A DNA stretch of 11,647 bases from positions 1-11,647 of the forward strand of contig CAYIJI010000036.1 in assembly GCA_964363695.1 (NCBI GenBank), given 5' to 3'. Both the position numbers and the translations under genes were made by a program. This document shows, in pieces, positions 1-5,781 of the stretch (its first letter is position 1; every line of letters begins with the position of its first letter). The DNA is from JAMCZZ01 sp964363695 (lineage in GTDB: Bacteria; Patescibacteriota; UBA1384; XYA2-FULL-43-10; 1-14-0-10-43-13). The notes beneath the pieces are model-generated. The model ran no database searches and had not been told where the DNA came from. It saw only the letters and a list, made by a program, of their open reading frames with translations.

Positions 1-110
1 CAAGCCCGCCCCCCCCGCCACCCCCGCCGCCAACCCCACCGCCTGGTCCGCCCGGCCCCGGGCCGGGCGGCGGACCAAATTTGCCGCCTGGCGGTAACGC
101 TGTCCCGTAG
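1..110 (+). CDS. C-terminal tail of a Pro/Gly-rich protein (5' truncated)
   Basis: The frame starting at base 3 is open from the window edge to TAG at 108-110. It encodes a run of prolines followed by a collagen-like Pro-Gly segment ending PPGGNAVP. The stretch is extremely rich in G+C, unlike the rest of the window. Low-complexity proline-rich tails are common on secreted or cell-wall proteins, and the next gene is a surface protein, so a surface role is possible but inferred. The other frames also lack early stops because the composition is so biased, so the frame choice is tentative. No domain is visible because the body of the gene lies outside the window. Confidence 0.42.
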   Translation, partial: SPPPPPPPPPTPPPGPPGPGPGGGPNLPPGGNAVP

Positions 111-198
111 AGCACCCCCTCTACGCGGACCACACGTGCGACGCTTCATGCGTCGCCCACTTCTCCAAGCTAACAATGCATTGTTTGCTTGGAAGAAG
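106..198. other. Three consecutive inverted repeats in the leader/spacer
   Basis: Three hairpin-capable sequences follow one another. CGTAGAG (106-112) pairs with CTCTACG (119-125) and overlaps the upstream stop codon. GCGACGC (138-144) pairs with GCGTCGC (150-156). A long imperfect hairpin spans 160-198, with outer arms CTTCT/AGAAG, middle arms CCAAGC/GCTTGG and a 12-bp central palindrome ACAATGCATTGT. None is followed by a good T-run. They may be a transcript 3' end, a structured leader for the surface protein, or repeat debris. Confidence 0.5.
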
Positions 199-228
199 TT
201 CATTAATTAAAATGAAAAAGCTAATTTA

Positions 229-247
229 CCCTGTTTTAAAAACAGGG
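229..247 (+). promoter_or_regulatory. Hairpin just upstream of the surface-protein ribosome binding site
   Basis: CCCTGTT (229-235) pairs with AACAGGG (241-247) around a small A/T loop. The AAAGGA Shine-Dalgarno sequence begins a few bases later and the ATG is at 262. A stem this close to the ribosome binding site could affect translation or mRNA stability. Function is inferred only from position. Confidence 0.3.
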
Positions 248-261
248 GAAAGGAAAAAACT

Positions 262-1488
262 ATGAAGTTAGGAAACTTCAAGTCAAAATTTTTACGACTG
301 TTTGCTATAACAGGCGTGATTTTATCATTAACGAGTGCTTTTATTACTCCTTTGGAGATAAAAGCTTCCAGTGATGGGCCAAAGTTCAATTTTCAGTCGG
401 CTGATCCTAAGACGCTAAGAGGCATCAATAGGACAAAAGCAGAAAATAACTGGCAGGCTTCTGTTACTGGAAACGCCGGTGATGAGTTTAGAGGGCTAAT
501 ATATGTTCATAACGGTATGCAAAACACTGTTGCTCACAACACAAGAGTTAGGGTGACAATTCCAGCCGAAACAAGCGGTAATAAAGCTACAATTACAGCT
601 ACGATTACTGCTGATAATGCTCCGACAGTAACTGACACTATGACGGTTGATCTTTCGGCTGACGCGACATTGCAGTTTATGCCGGGAAAGACTGCCTTCT
701 TTCCTAATGTTAACAATAGGGCAGATGTGCAATTTCCATTTCCAGGCGGACAGAGCGGAGACGAAATAGCTGCTTCTTCCGGAGTGGCAATAAGTAATCC
801 TCCTTCTGGTCCAGTCGGGGATATTACAGGATGTTTTGATTTTATCAACTACATTTCTTTTGGTTTCAAAACTATTCCAAAGCAAGCCCCTCCAGTTCAA
901 AATGCTAACTTTGAGATTGTAAAGAGTGTTCGAAACGCTTCGGCTAACGAAAAAGATTTTGTTAAAAGCAACTTTGTGCAGCCGGGTGATATCTTGGAAT
1001 ACAAAATTGACTTCCAAAATACCGGTAATGCAACAGCAGATGTGTTTGTACAAGATCAAATTCCTGCAAAGACCACTTTTGTTTCAGGATCGGCTTCGAT
1101 CACTCGAACAGGGGATCCGAAACTAAGCAATACGCTTGTGGGTGAAGGGGTTTCTGTTCTATCAATAGCTCCCGGAGAAAAGGTCACAATCAAATTTAGA
1201 GTAAAGGTCAATGCTGACGCCAAAGATAATGAGGTGCTTGTTAACACAGTAACACTGTTTTTCAACAAGATTTCAATATCCGACACTGCCAAGACTACTG
1301 TAAAATTGGCTGTTATCCCAGCACCTCCTACTCCAGAGAAGCCTACACCGCTTCCTGTTACCGGTCCTGTTGAGACAGCCAGCGCGTTAGTTTCTTTGTC
1401 CGGTATGGGAATGTTCGGTTTTCTTAAGTACCGAAAGTATATGGCGCTTAAAGAAACCAAGATGATTGGTGAGCTGTTAAGTAAGTAA
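262..1488 (+). CDS. Secreted DUF11-domain surface protein with LPVTG sorting signal
   Basis: A 408-residue exported protein. Residues 1-36 form a signal peptide: a basic start (MKLGNFKSKFLRL), a hydrophobic core, then a likely cleavage site near IKASS. Residues about 40-190 are Thr/Ala-rich with beta character. Residues about 215-350 look like a DUF11-type repeat, an Ig-like surface domain, with the typical GDILEYKIDFQNTGNA and IPAKTTFVSGS segments. A proline-rich linker (IPAPPTPEKPTPLP) leads to LPVTG at 364-368, a short hydrophobic stretch, and KYRK. This order is the classic sortase sorting signal, although the tail after KYRK is longer than usual. The start is supported by AAAGGA upstream. 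A terminator follows at 1524, so the gene is probably monocistronic. It probably forms part of the cell envelope; ligand and partner are unknown. Confidence 0.85.
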   Translation: MKLGNFKSKFLRLFAITGVILSLTSAFITPLEIKASSDGPKFNFQSADPKTLRGINRTKAENNWQASVTGNAGDEFRGLIYVHNGMQNTVAHNTRVRVTIPAETSGNKATITATITADNAPTVTDTMTVDLSADATLQFMPGKTAFFPNVNNRADVQFPFPGGQSGDEIAASSGVAISNPPSGPVGDITGCFDFINYISFGFKTIPKQAPPVQNANFEIVKSVRNASANEKDFVKSNFVQPGDILEYKIDFQNTGNATADVFVQDQIPAKTTFVSGSASITRTGDPKLSNTLVGEGVSVLSIAPGEKVTIKFRVKVNADAKDNEVLVNTVTLFFNKISISDTAKTTVKLAVIPAPPTPEKPTPLPVTGPVETASALVSLSGMGMFGFLKYRKYMALKETKMIGELLSK

Positions 1489-1523
1489 ACAGAATACAGT
1501 TAGACAGATAACAGTACTTTAAG

Positions 1524-1558
1524 CAAAATTCCCTCGACGTAATGTCTAGGGAATTTTG
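1524..1558 (+). terminator. Terminator after the surface-protein gene
   Basis: CAAAATTCCCT (1524-1534) is perfectly complementary to AGGGAATTTTG (1548-1558), and an inner GAC/GTC pair extends the stem. The 3' arm contains TTTT and the hairpin starts 36 bases after the stop codon, as expected for an intrinsic terminator. Confidence 0.72.
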
Positions 1559-1582
1559 TATATAGAATAACGAAGCGTATTT

Positions 1583-1591
1583 TGATATAAT
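1583..1591 (+). promoter_or_regulatory. Extended -10 promoter for the prfB cluster
   Basis: TGATATAAT is a perfect extended -10 element (TG-N-TATAAT), directly downstream of the previous gene's terminator. No good -35 hexamer is present at the usual distance, as is common for extended -10 promoters. Transcription would start near 1598 and run through the palindromic repeat at 1621-1697 before reaching prfB. Confidence 0.6.
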
Positions 1592-1620
1592 TGAGTAGAA
1601 TTCATTAGTTATTTTCCGTT

Positions 1621-1697
1621 GTCATCCCAGACTGTAGTTTAAGATCTGGGATCCAGTAAATAATTAGTTCCTGGATTCCCGCCTGCGCGGGAATGAC
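1621..1697. repeat. Palindromic repeat with GTCATCCC / GGGAATGAC ends, upstream of prfB
   Basis: The element begins GTCATCCCAGA and ends CGGGAATGAC, so the termini are imperfect inverted repeats. Inside it, CCCAGA is answered by TCTGGG and CCCGC by GCGGG, giving two nested hairpins. Related sequence lies inside tgt (10686-10829, opposite orientation) and between rplJ and rplL (7831-7892). The last 18 bases are duplicated in tandem (1689-1706 and 1707-1724). There is no transposase, so it is a non-autonomous or REP-like repeat. Confidence 0.75.
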
Positions 1698-1761
1698 AGT
1701 GAAAATGGGAATGACAGTGAAAAAAGAGAGAACAATAGCGAACATTGCGATTAAGGAAAAT

Positions 1762-2787
1762 ATGGAAGCAAAACAACGATTAGTAGAGCTGAAGCAAGTT
1801 CTAAAAATTGACGAAAAAAAAGCAAAGACGAAGGAAATTGAAAAAGAGATGAACTCTCCGGAATTTTGGCTTGATGAAAAAGAGGCGCAGGGAAAATCAA
1901 GAGAATTGAAAACCTTAAAGGAAGAAATTAAAAAATTTGACGATGTCAATGAAATTGCTGAAATTGCCACCGAATCGGAAGAGGATTATTTAAAAAAAGA
2001 AATCGACAAGCTTGAAATTTATGCGCTTTTTAAAGAAAAGTATGATATTAAAAACGCAATTGTGAATTTTTATGCAGGGGCAGGCGGGGTTGATGCCCAA
2101 GACTGGACAGAAATGCTCCTAAAAATGTACTTGCGCTGGGCGGAGGCCAATGACGCAACCGCTATCATCTTAAACGAATCCCGGGGCGGAGAGGCTGGAA
2201 TTAAGAGTGCAACAGTAGAAATAGCCGGTTCATACATCTTCGGCAAATTAAAAGGCGAGAATGGAGTTCACAGGCTAGTTAGACAATCCCCGTTCAATGC
2301 CAAAAACTTGCGCCAAACCTCTTTTGCTTTAGTTGAAGTGATGCCTGAGATCGAAACCGATACCGAAATTAACATTGATGGGAAAGACTTGCGGGTTGAT
2401 ACATTTCATTCTAGCGGCTCCGGCGGTCAGTCTGTTAATACGACAAATTCGGCCATTCGGATTACTCATATTCCAACAAACATTGTAGTTACCTGCCAGA
2501 ACGAAAGAAGCCAGCTGCAAAATAAAGAAACGACGATGAAAATTTTAAGATCTAGATTGGCCCAGCTAATGCTAGAACAGCATAAGGAGAAGGTTGATGA
2601 AATTAGAGGAGATTTTTCTGCTCCTGAATGGGGAAATCAGATTCGTTCTTATGTGTTGCATCCATATAAACTAGTAAAAGATCATAGGACAAATTATGAG
2701 TCAAAAGATCCTAATAAAGTGCTTTTAGGGGATTTGAACGGTTTTATTGAGGCGGAATTGAAGCAAGCTAGTAAGCGTATAAGCTGA
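1762..2787 (+). CDS. prfB: Peptide chain release factor 2 (RF2)
   Basis: RF2 recognises UGA and UAA stop codons and triggers peptide release on the ribosome. Counting from ATG 1762, the SPF anticodon-like motif that distinguishes RF2 from RF1 is at residues 176-178, and the catalytic GGQ is at 221-223. A helical N-terminal domain occupies about 1-100. The frame is also open upstream to ATG 1693 and ATG 1711, but those starts lie in or beside the palindromic repeat. ATG 1762 has AAGGA four bases upstream, so I prefer it (341 residues). The programmed +1 frameshift with an in-frame UGA found in many prfB genes is absent: the region aligned with the usual shift site reads VLKIDEKK without interruption. 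The last residues (ASKRIS) are encoded by the TAAGC repeat. The M50 gene follows 24 bases later. Confidence 0.95.
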   Translation: MEAKQRLVELKQVLKIDEKKAKTKEIEKEMNSPEFWLDEKEAQGKSRELKTLKEEIKKFDDVNEIAEIATESEEDYLKKEIDKLEIYALFKEKYDIKNAIVNFYAGAGGVDAQDWTEMLLKMYLRWAEANDATAIILNESRGGEAGIKSATVEIAGSYIFGKLKGENGVHRLVRQSPFNAKNLRQTSFALVEVMPEIETDTEINIDGKDLRVDTFHSSGSGGQSVNTTNSAIRITHIPTNIVVTCQNERSQLQNKETTMKILRSRLAQLMLEQHKEKVDEIRGDFSAPEWGNQIRSYVLHPYKLVKDHRTNYESKDPNKVLLGDLNGFIEAELKQASKRIS

Positions 2788-2803
2788 TAAGCAAATAAGC
2801 GTG
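2764..2803 (+). repeat. 8-nt periodic TAAGCNNN tract at the prfB stop
   Basis: Five units start at 2764, 2772, 2780, 2788 and 2796, each (T/C)AAGC plus three variable bases. The tract begins inside prfB, supplies its last codons and stop, and ends one base before the next gene's GGAGGGG ribosome binding site. Since 8 is not a multiple of 3, successive TAA triplets fall in all three frames. Confidence 0.85.
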
Positions 2804-2811
2804 GAGGGGAA

Positions 2812-3549
2812 GTGAATCTAGATTGGGCTAGCAAATTGGATTATTTAAAAACGCTGGATTATGGGTCAATGCAGGCGAAATTTATGTTAATGCTTGCGTT
2901 CATTCTGTTTGCTTCGTTTTTGATCGATTTCTTTTTATCCAGATCAATTTTCGGCAGGGGATATCGAATTTTTGTTGCACCGGGTATTATCGTTCACGAG
3001 TTTTCTCACGCCTTAATGTGTCTCTTGACAGGCGCAAAAATTTCTAAAATATCACTCTTTGAAAAAGAGGGCGGAAAAGTCGTGCATTCGTCGCCGAAAA
3101 TTCCGGTTTTAGGGCAGATTCTAATCTCTTTGGCACCAATCGCATTTGGAGCGGGGGCAATATATTTGCTTTCCAGAAAACTGGGAATTGGAGAGGTTGA
3201 TTTTACAGCTATTCATTTAACAAAAGAAGGTCTTTGGGAATTTATCCGATCAACTTTCTCAAATCTCGATTTTCACAAAAGCACAACATGGATAATAGTT
3301 TATTTGGTATTATCAATCGCTGTAACTTTGACCCCGAGCTTTCAAGATTTGCGAAATGTTGCGCTCTCGATCGGATTAATCATAATCGGAATACTCTTGG
3401 TCTATAGGTATTCAGCATTTAGATTGAATTTCAACCTATTTGTTCCTGATCAAATTATCATTCTCCTGTCCACTGTATCTTTGTTGTTGATTTTGGGGCT
3501 ATTATTAAGTATCATACTTTATATTACGTCTAAGCTAATAAGCAGGTAA
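2812..3549 (+). CDS. M50-like integral membrane metalloprotease
   Basis: A 245-residue membrane protein starting at GTG, with a strong GGAGGGG three bases upstream. Hydrophobic segments lie at about 23-43, 53-70, 101-119, 160-174, 185-200 and 214-239. HEFSH at residues 62-66 is the HExxH zinc motif embedded in a membrane segment, as in the M50/M50B intramembrane protease families. TPSFQDLRN at 174-182, with Asp179, sits where a third metal ligand would be expected; that role is inferred. The motif and layout support a site-2-protease-like enzyme, but the substrate is unknown. It lies between prfB and ybaB on the same strand, probably in one transcript. Its last residues (SKLISR) and stop lie in a TAAGC repeat. 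Confidence 0.72.
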   Translation: MNLDWASKLDYLKTLDYGSMQAKFMLMLAFILFASFLIDFFLSRSIFGRGYRIFVAPGIIVHEFSHALMCLLTGAKISKISLFEKEGGKVVHSSPKIPVLGQILISLAPIAFGAGAIYLLSRKLGIGEVDFTAIHLTKEGLWEFIRSTFSNLDFHKSTTWIIVYLVLSIAVTLTPSFQDLRNVALSIGLIIIGILLVYRYSAFRLNFNLFVPDQIIILLSTVSLLLILGLLLSIILYITSKLISR

Positions 3550-3684
3550 AAAATAATTTAAAATTTAAAATTTAAATTGAATTTAAAACTCTTAATTTAA
3601 AATGTTTTAAAAATTTATCATTAAACATTAAAAATTGATTTTAAATTGAAAATTTTAAATTTTAAATTTGTAAGGAGTTGTATG
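3531..3684 (+). repeat. Composite stop-to-start repeat, copy A (M50 gene to ybaB)
   Basis: The element starts with TAAGC units at 3531 and 3539 that contain the end of the M50 gene. It continues as a roughly 130-bp block made almost only of A and T (AATTTAAAATTTAAATTGAA-like motifs) and ends TTGTAAGGAGTT followed by the ybaB start codon. Copy B at 7904-8058 matches it closely over the AT block and the Shine-Dalgarno sequence. In both places it lies exactly between a stop codon and the next start. Confidence 0.85.
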
Positions 3685-3987
3685 GTAGATTTTTCAAAAG
3701 CAAAAGAATTATATGAGTTACAAAAAAAGGCTAGAAAGATACAAAAAGAGTTAAAAGATACGGAGATAGAAGCCAAGAGCAACGATGGTTGGGTCACTGT
3801 GGTTTTTAACGGTGAACAGCATTTAACCGATATCGATATTGCCGAAGAAGCATTGAAATCTGAAAATAAGAGAGAATTGGAAAAAGATCTAAAAAATACT
3901 ATTTCTCAAGCGATTGCCCGCGCTCAAGCGCATGCAGTAGAGAAGATGAAAGAAATTGCTGGAAACTTGAATATTCCAGGTTTATAA
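3682..3987 (+). CDS. YbaB/EbfC family nucleoid-associated protein
   Basis: A 101-residue protein of typical family length. A long charged N-terminal helix (about 3-28) is followed by a beta segment with DGWVTVVFNGEQHLTDIDI and a C-terminal helix ending in the family-like EIAGNLNIPGL. YbaB/EbfC proteins are small dimers that bind DNA and associate with the nucleoid. The frame is also open from ATG 3646, but that part is encoded by the AT-rich repeat; ATG 3682 has TAAGGAG five bases upstream and gives the normal family N-terminus. The gene is often found beside recR and dnaX, which are not seen here. It is probably the last gene of the prfB-M50-ybaB transcript. The ribosome binding site is supplied by the composite repeat. 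Confidence 0.88.
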   Translation: MVDFSKAKELYELQKKARKIQKELKDTEIEAKSNDGWVTVVFNGEQHLTDIDIAEEALKSENKRELEKDLKNTISQAIARAQAHAVEKMKEIAGNLNIPGL

Positions 3988-3989
3988 AA

Positions 3990-4035
3990 ACAACAGATTA
4001 CAAATTGTACAGATAATACTAATTGCGAATACTAT
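3990..4035 (+). repeat. ACAGATTAC/ACAGATAAT repeat after ybaB
   Basis: ACAACAGATTAC...TACAGATAATAC begins three bases after the ybaB stop. Related tracts follow pth (5326-5400), rplA (6596-6640) and rplL (8562-8578), with a weaker match after the surface-protein gene (1490-1517). Confidence 0.6.
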
Positions 4036-4046
4036 ACATATGAAGA

Positions 4047-4070
4047 AGCGCCCCGACTAATCGGGGCGCT
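4047..4070. terminator. Hairpin between convergent genes
   Basis: AGCGCCCCGA (4047-4056) pairs perfectly with TCGGGGCGCT (4061-4070) around a CTAA loop. It lies between ybaB and the minus-strand gene ending at 4087. On the minus strand the stem is followed by a pyrimidine-rich CTTCTTCAT, so it best serves that gene and may also stop transcription from ybaB. Confidence 0.62.
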
Positions 4071-4086
4071 CGGCTACTATATGATT

Positions 4087-4470
4087 CTAGAGTAAGTGCT
4101 TGATTGCTTCGGCCTGAGCTAGGACAATGTCCAAGTGTGCCTTGATCGAAGCCGTGTTGTCATCGAACTGCTTCGGCAATGTGACCGTGTGAGCGAACCA
4201 TGCGGGATCATCTTCGTTCTTCTTTCGATCGTTTTCGACCATTTCGACTTCAAAAATCGTCTTATCGGAGTCGATGGTTTCAAGAACGTAGTTCATGGCT
4301 CCTGTCACGATAACTACGCCGTCGCCAATCATTACATCTTTCTGGGTTGACAGGACGATCTGTCCTTTCAGAAAATTGAAGCTGCGATTCCCCCTGTTGC
4401 TGGGAACCTCAAATTTTGCGAAGTTCTTTGGAACATCTGAATCAATTAGTAATTGTGTCAATTCCTTCAC
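4087..4470 (-). CDS. Orphan hypothetical protein with unusual codon use
   Basis: I do not recognise this family. The 127-residue frame begins at GTG 4470. It is acidic and soluble, with no signal peptide or membrane segment. The middle (FNFLKGQIVLSTQKDVMIGDGVVIVTG) looks beta-rich, residues 60-90 are rich in Asp/Glu, and the end (NTASIKAHLDIVLAQAEAIKHLL) is probably helical. Evidence that it is real: a near-ideal promoter at 4498-4525, a terminator just past the stop, and consistent codon choice. Many codons end in C or G (ATC, GTC, ACC, AAG, GAC), unlike its A/T-ending neighbours, which suggests separate origin. The start is uncertain: GAGG abuts GTG 4470 but lies at good spacing from a TTG at 4461, and the frame is open to 4494. 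The orientation opposite to its neighbours also suggests an inserted single-gene module. Confidence 0.68.
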   Translation of the reverse strand: MKELTQLLIDSDVPKNFAKFEVPSNRGNRSFNFLKGQIVLSTQKDVMIGDGVVIVTGAMNYVLETIDSDKTIFEVEMVENDRKKNEDDPAWFAHTVTLPKQFDDNTASIKAHLDIVLAQAEAIKHLL

Positions 4471-4497
4471 CTCAACTAGAGTAATTCGGACTTTTTA

Positions 4498-4525
4498 ATT
4501 ATATCATATAATTAGTATTTGTCAA
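4498..4525 (-). promoter_or_regulatory. Consensus sigma-70-type promoter for the orphan gene
   Basis: Read on the minus strand, TTGACA (4525-4520), a 16-base spacer, then TATAAT (4503-4498). Both hexamers match the consensus perfectly. The start of transcription would be near 4491, giving a leader of only about 20-30 bases. It is the strongest promoter in the window by sequence. Confidence 0.82.
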
Positions 4526-4544
4526 TGGTTACTTTCTGAGTTTC

Positions 4545-4584
4545 TTTACTACAAATCTCAGCGATCGTTTAGAATTGTAGTAAA
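4545..4584. repeat. Imperfect 40-bp palindrome with CGATCG core
   Basis: Centred on CGATCG (4562-4567). The outer arms TTTACTACAA and TTGTAGTAAA are exact complements, with three mismatched pairs further in. It resembles the perfect palindromes at 8633-8674 and 11022-11069. It lies between the divergent promoters of the orphan gene and pth. Confidence 0.65.
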
Positions 4585-4602
4585 AAGACAGTCAAAACTT
4601 AT

Positions 4603-4642
4603 ATGATATGAATAGTAAGCGATCGCGTATTATTAATATAAC
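4603..4642. repeat. Degenerate palindrome with GCGATCGC core
   Basis: GCGATCGC at 4619-4626 is flanked by AT-rich arms that pair at about three quarters of positions. It looks like a decayed member of the CGATCG-centred palindrome family, 58 bases from the first. Confidence 0.4.
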
Positions 4643-4665
4643 TTTAGTGATTAGTTATTGTCTTC

Positions 4666-4694
4666 TAGACAATTTATGATTATTTTGACATATT
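4666..4694 (+). promoter_or_regulatory. Probable promoter giving a leaderless pth mRNA
   Basis: TAGACA (4666-4671), a 17-base spacer and CATATT (4689-4694). The expected start of transcription is the A of the ATG at 4701. There is no Shine-Dalgarno sequence upstream of pth, consistent with leaderless translation. The hexamers match the consensus at 5 and 4 of 6 positions. Confidence 0.42.
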
Positions 4695-4700
4695 TAAATC

Positions 4701-5324
4701 ATGAAGATTATTGTCGGACTTGGAAATCCTGGCAGGGAATATGAAGGGACACGGCATAACACCGGGTTTATGTTTGCTGATGCATTTTCTAAATGCGAGG
4801 CTGTAAAATCGGTTGATAGCAAGGTGACTTTTAATTTGGATAAAAAATTTGAGGCGGAGATTGCTACCGTTAATTACAAGGCCGAGAAAATCATATTGGT
4901 AAAGCCTCAAACATTTATGAACTTATCAGGCAGATCGGTCTCTAAGATTCTTTCTTTTTATAAGGCATCGTCGGAAGATTTGATTGTGATAAGCGACGAT
5001 ATCGATTTGCCGATTGGCACGATTCGAATTAGAAAAGAGGGTTCCGGCGGAGGACAAAAAGGGCTTGAAAACATTATTGCTGAATTAAAAACCGATAATT
5101 TTACCAGAATAAGAATTGGTATCTCTAGTTCGGGCGAGAAAGTGAATCAAATTGAAACGGTTAATTATGTTTTAGGTAAGATCGATAAGAGAGAACTTCC
5201 AATAATTCAAAAAGCAATTTCACAGGGCATTAATTATATTTTAGAATTTATTAGCACTAATAATGATATCCCTTGCCATACGATTGAAGTTGTCGGTAAG
5301 GAAGAGGGACCGAGTAAAGTCTAG
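4701..5324 (+). CDS. pth: Peptidyl-tRNA hydrolase
   Basis: Pth cleaves the ester bond of peptidyl-tRNAs that drop off the ribosome and recycles the tRNA. The 207-residue length is normal. GLGNPG (6-11, Asn9), TRHNTG (17-22, catalytic His19), FMNLSG (72-77, Asn74) and SDDIDLP (98-104, Asp99) match the active-site segments of the family. The usual HNG segment (His113-Asn114 in E. coli numbering) reads QKG at residues 119-121, so a conserved active-site asparagine is replaced by lysine. GLGNPGREY begins almost at once after ATG 4701, which fixes the start even though no ribosome binding site is visible. The C-terminal 20 residues are not conserved with E. coli as I recall it. The gene appears monocistronic. 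Confidence 0.95.
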   Translation: MKIIVGLGNPGREYEGTRHNTGFMFADAFSKCEAVKSVDSKVTFNLDKKFEAEIATVNYKAEKIILVKPQTFMNLSGRSVSKILSFYKASSEDLIVISDDIDLPIGTIRIRKEGSGGGQKGLENIIAELKTDNFTRIRIGISSSGEKVNQIETVNYVLGKIDKRELPIIQKAISQGINYILEFISTNNDIPCHTIEVVGKEEGPSKV

Positions 5325-5656
5325 AACAACAGATTATCACCGCCTTTGGCGGGATCCCGTTCAGGATGCAGGACAGATAATACAGATTACAGATTTTATA
5401 TGAAAATGTTATATTTTTTACGCATATGCGACAAAAACTTAACATTTTTGTTATATAACTTGTAATAGTAAGTCATCTCGACTTTGTGGCGTGGCTTCCA
5501 CAACGAGAGATATTCAAATTAATGTTCCAACAAGGCCTCCATTAGTTTGTATATTTCTCCCCTCCCGCCCTTTTTGCAAAAGAGCTGAATGGGGCGAAAT
5601 GACACCTATTTTAAGATTAATTTTGAAAATGTACCCCTATTAACCTTTTCTCACTC
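5325..5656. other. Gene-free stretch between pth and the rplA promoter
   Basis: No convincing gene. In order: an ACAGAT-type repeat (5326-5400) interrupted by a GC-rich segment with a CCGCC/GGCGG hairpin (5340-5352); a nested inverted repeat with outer arms AAAATGTTA (5403-5411) and TAACATTTT (5440-5448) around the palindrome CGCATATGCG (5421-5430); and copy 1 of the MITE-like repeat (5465-5639). The rplA promoter follows. Confidence 0.7.
5465..5639. mobile_element. MITE-like repeat, copy 1
   Basis: The core runs from GTCATCTCGAC (5472) to GCGAAATGAC (5603), with imperfect terminal inverted repeats. An internal hairpin pairs TTGTGG with CCACAA, and a longer one pairs AAATTAATG with CATTAGTTT. 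The right arm continues to a CCCCTA end near 5639. Copy 2 at 6706-6898 is clearly homologous through the core, but the outer left arm of copy 1 is missing or decayed. There is no coding capacity. Confidence 0.75.
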
Positions 5657-5685
5657 TTGAAAAAAGAAGGAAAAAGTAGTATGAT
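5657..5685 (+). promoter_or_regulatory. Promoter of rplA
   Basis: TTGAAA (5657-5662), a 17-base spacer and TATGAT (5680-5685) form a good sigma-70-type promoter. Transcription would start near 5692, giving a leader of about 90 bases that contains the two hairpins before rplA. Confidence 0.72.
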
Positions 5686-5712
5686 ACGATTTGTTAAATA
5701 AATTAAGTGGGA

Positions 5713-5728
5713 CCCCGACATGTCGGGG
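5713..5728 (+). promoter_or_regulatory. Perfect palindrome in the rplA leader
   Basis: CCCCGACATGTCGGGG is a perfect 16-bp palindrome about 20 bases into the predicted leader. As RNA it would form a GC-rich hairpin. No T-run follows, so it is not a simple terminator. Confidence 0.5.
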
Positions 5729-5740
5729 GTTTGAACCACA

Positions 5741-5770
5741 ACCCGTTCGACTCCCAAAGTCGTTCAGGGT
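5741..5770 (+). promoter_or_regulatory. Two-helix hairpin beside the rplA ribosome binding site, possible L1 autoregulatory site
   Basis: ACCC (5741-5744) pairs with GGGT (5767-5770), and CGACT (5748-5752) pairs with AGTCG (5758-5762). The helices are separated by an asymmetric internal loop of 3 against 4 bases. The AAAGGAG ribosome binding site starts at 5771. L1 in many bacteria represses its own mRNA by binding two short helices around an asymmetric loop, so the architecture and position fit; the base-level match to the L1 target was not verified. Confidence 0.4.
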
Positions 5771-5781
5771 AAAGGAGAAAA

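Noticed and set aside
496..1059. Long minus-strand open frame across the surface-protein gene
   Set aside because: It lies opposite the DUF11 gene, has no start signal, and encodes a Cys/Ser/Arg-rich sequence without features. It is an antisense shadow.
1762..1830. Programmed +1 frameshift in prfB
   Set aside because: No in-frame UGA and no CUU-UGA slip site occur; the frame is continuous through the whole RF2 sequence.
1605..1970. Minus-strand open frame containing VIPAQAGIQ
   Set aside because: That peptide is the translation of the palindromic repeat at 1621-1697, seen in many unrelated spurious frames. The rest is antisense to prfB.
2764..2803. TAAGC and ACAGAT arrays as a CRISPR
   Set aside because: The 8-9 nt periods are far too short, there are no spacers of 25-40 nt and no cas genes.
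5735..5770. tRNA-like GTTCGACTC segment before rplA
   Set aside because: It resembles a T-loop but there is no acceptor stem, D arm or anticodon arm; the pairing is better explained as a leader hairpin.
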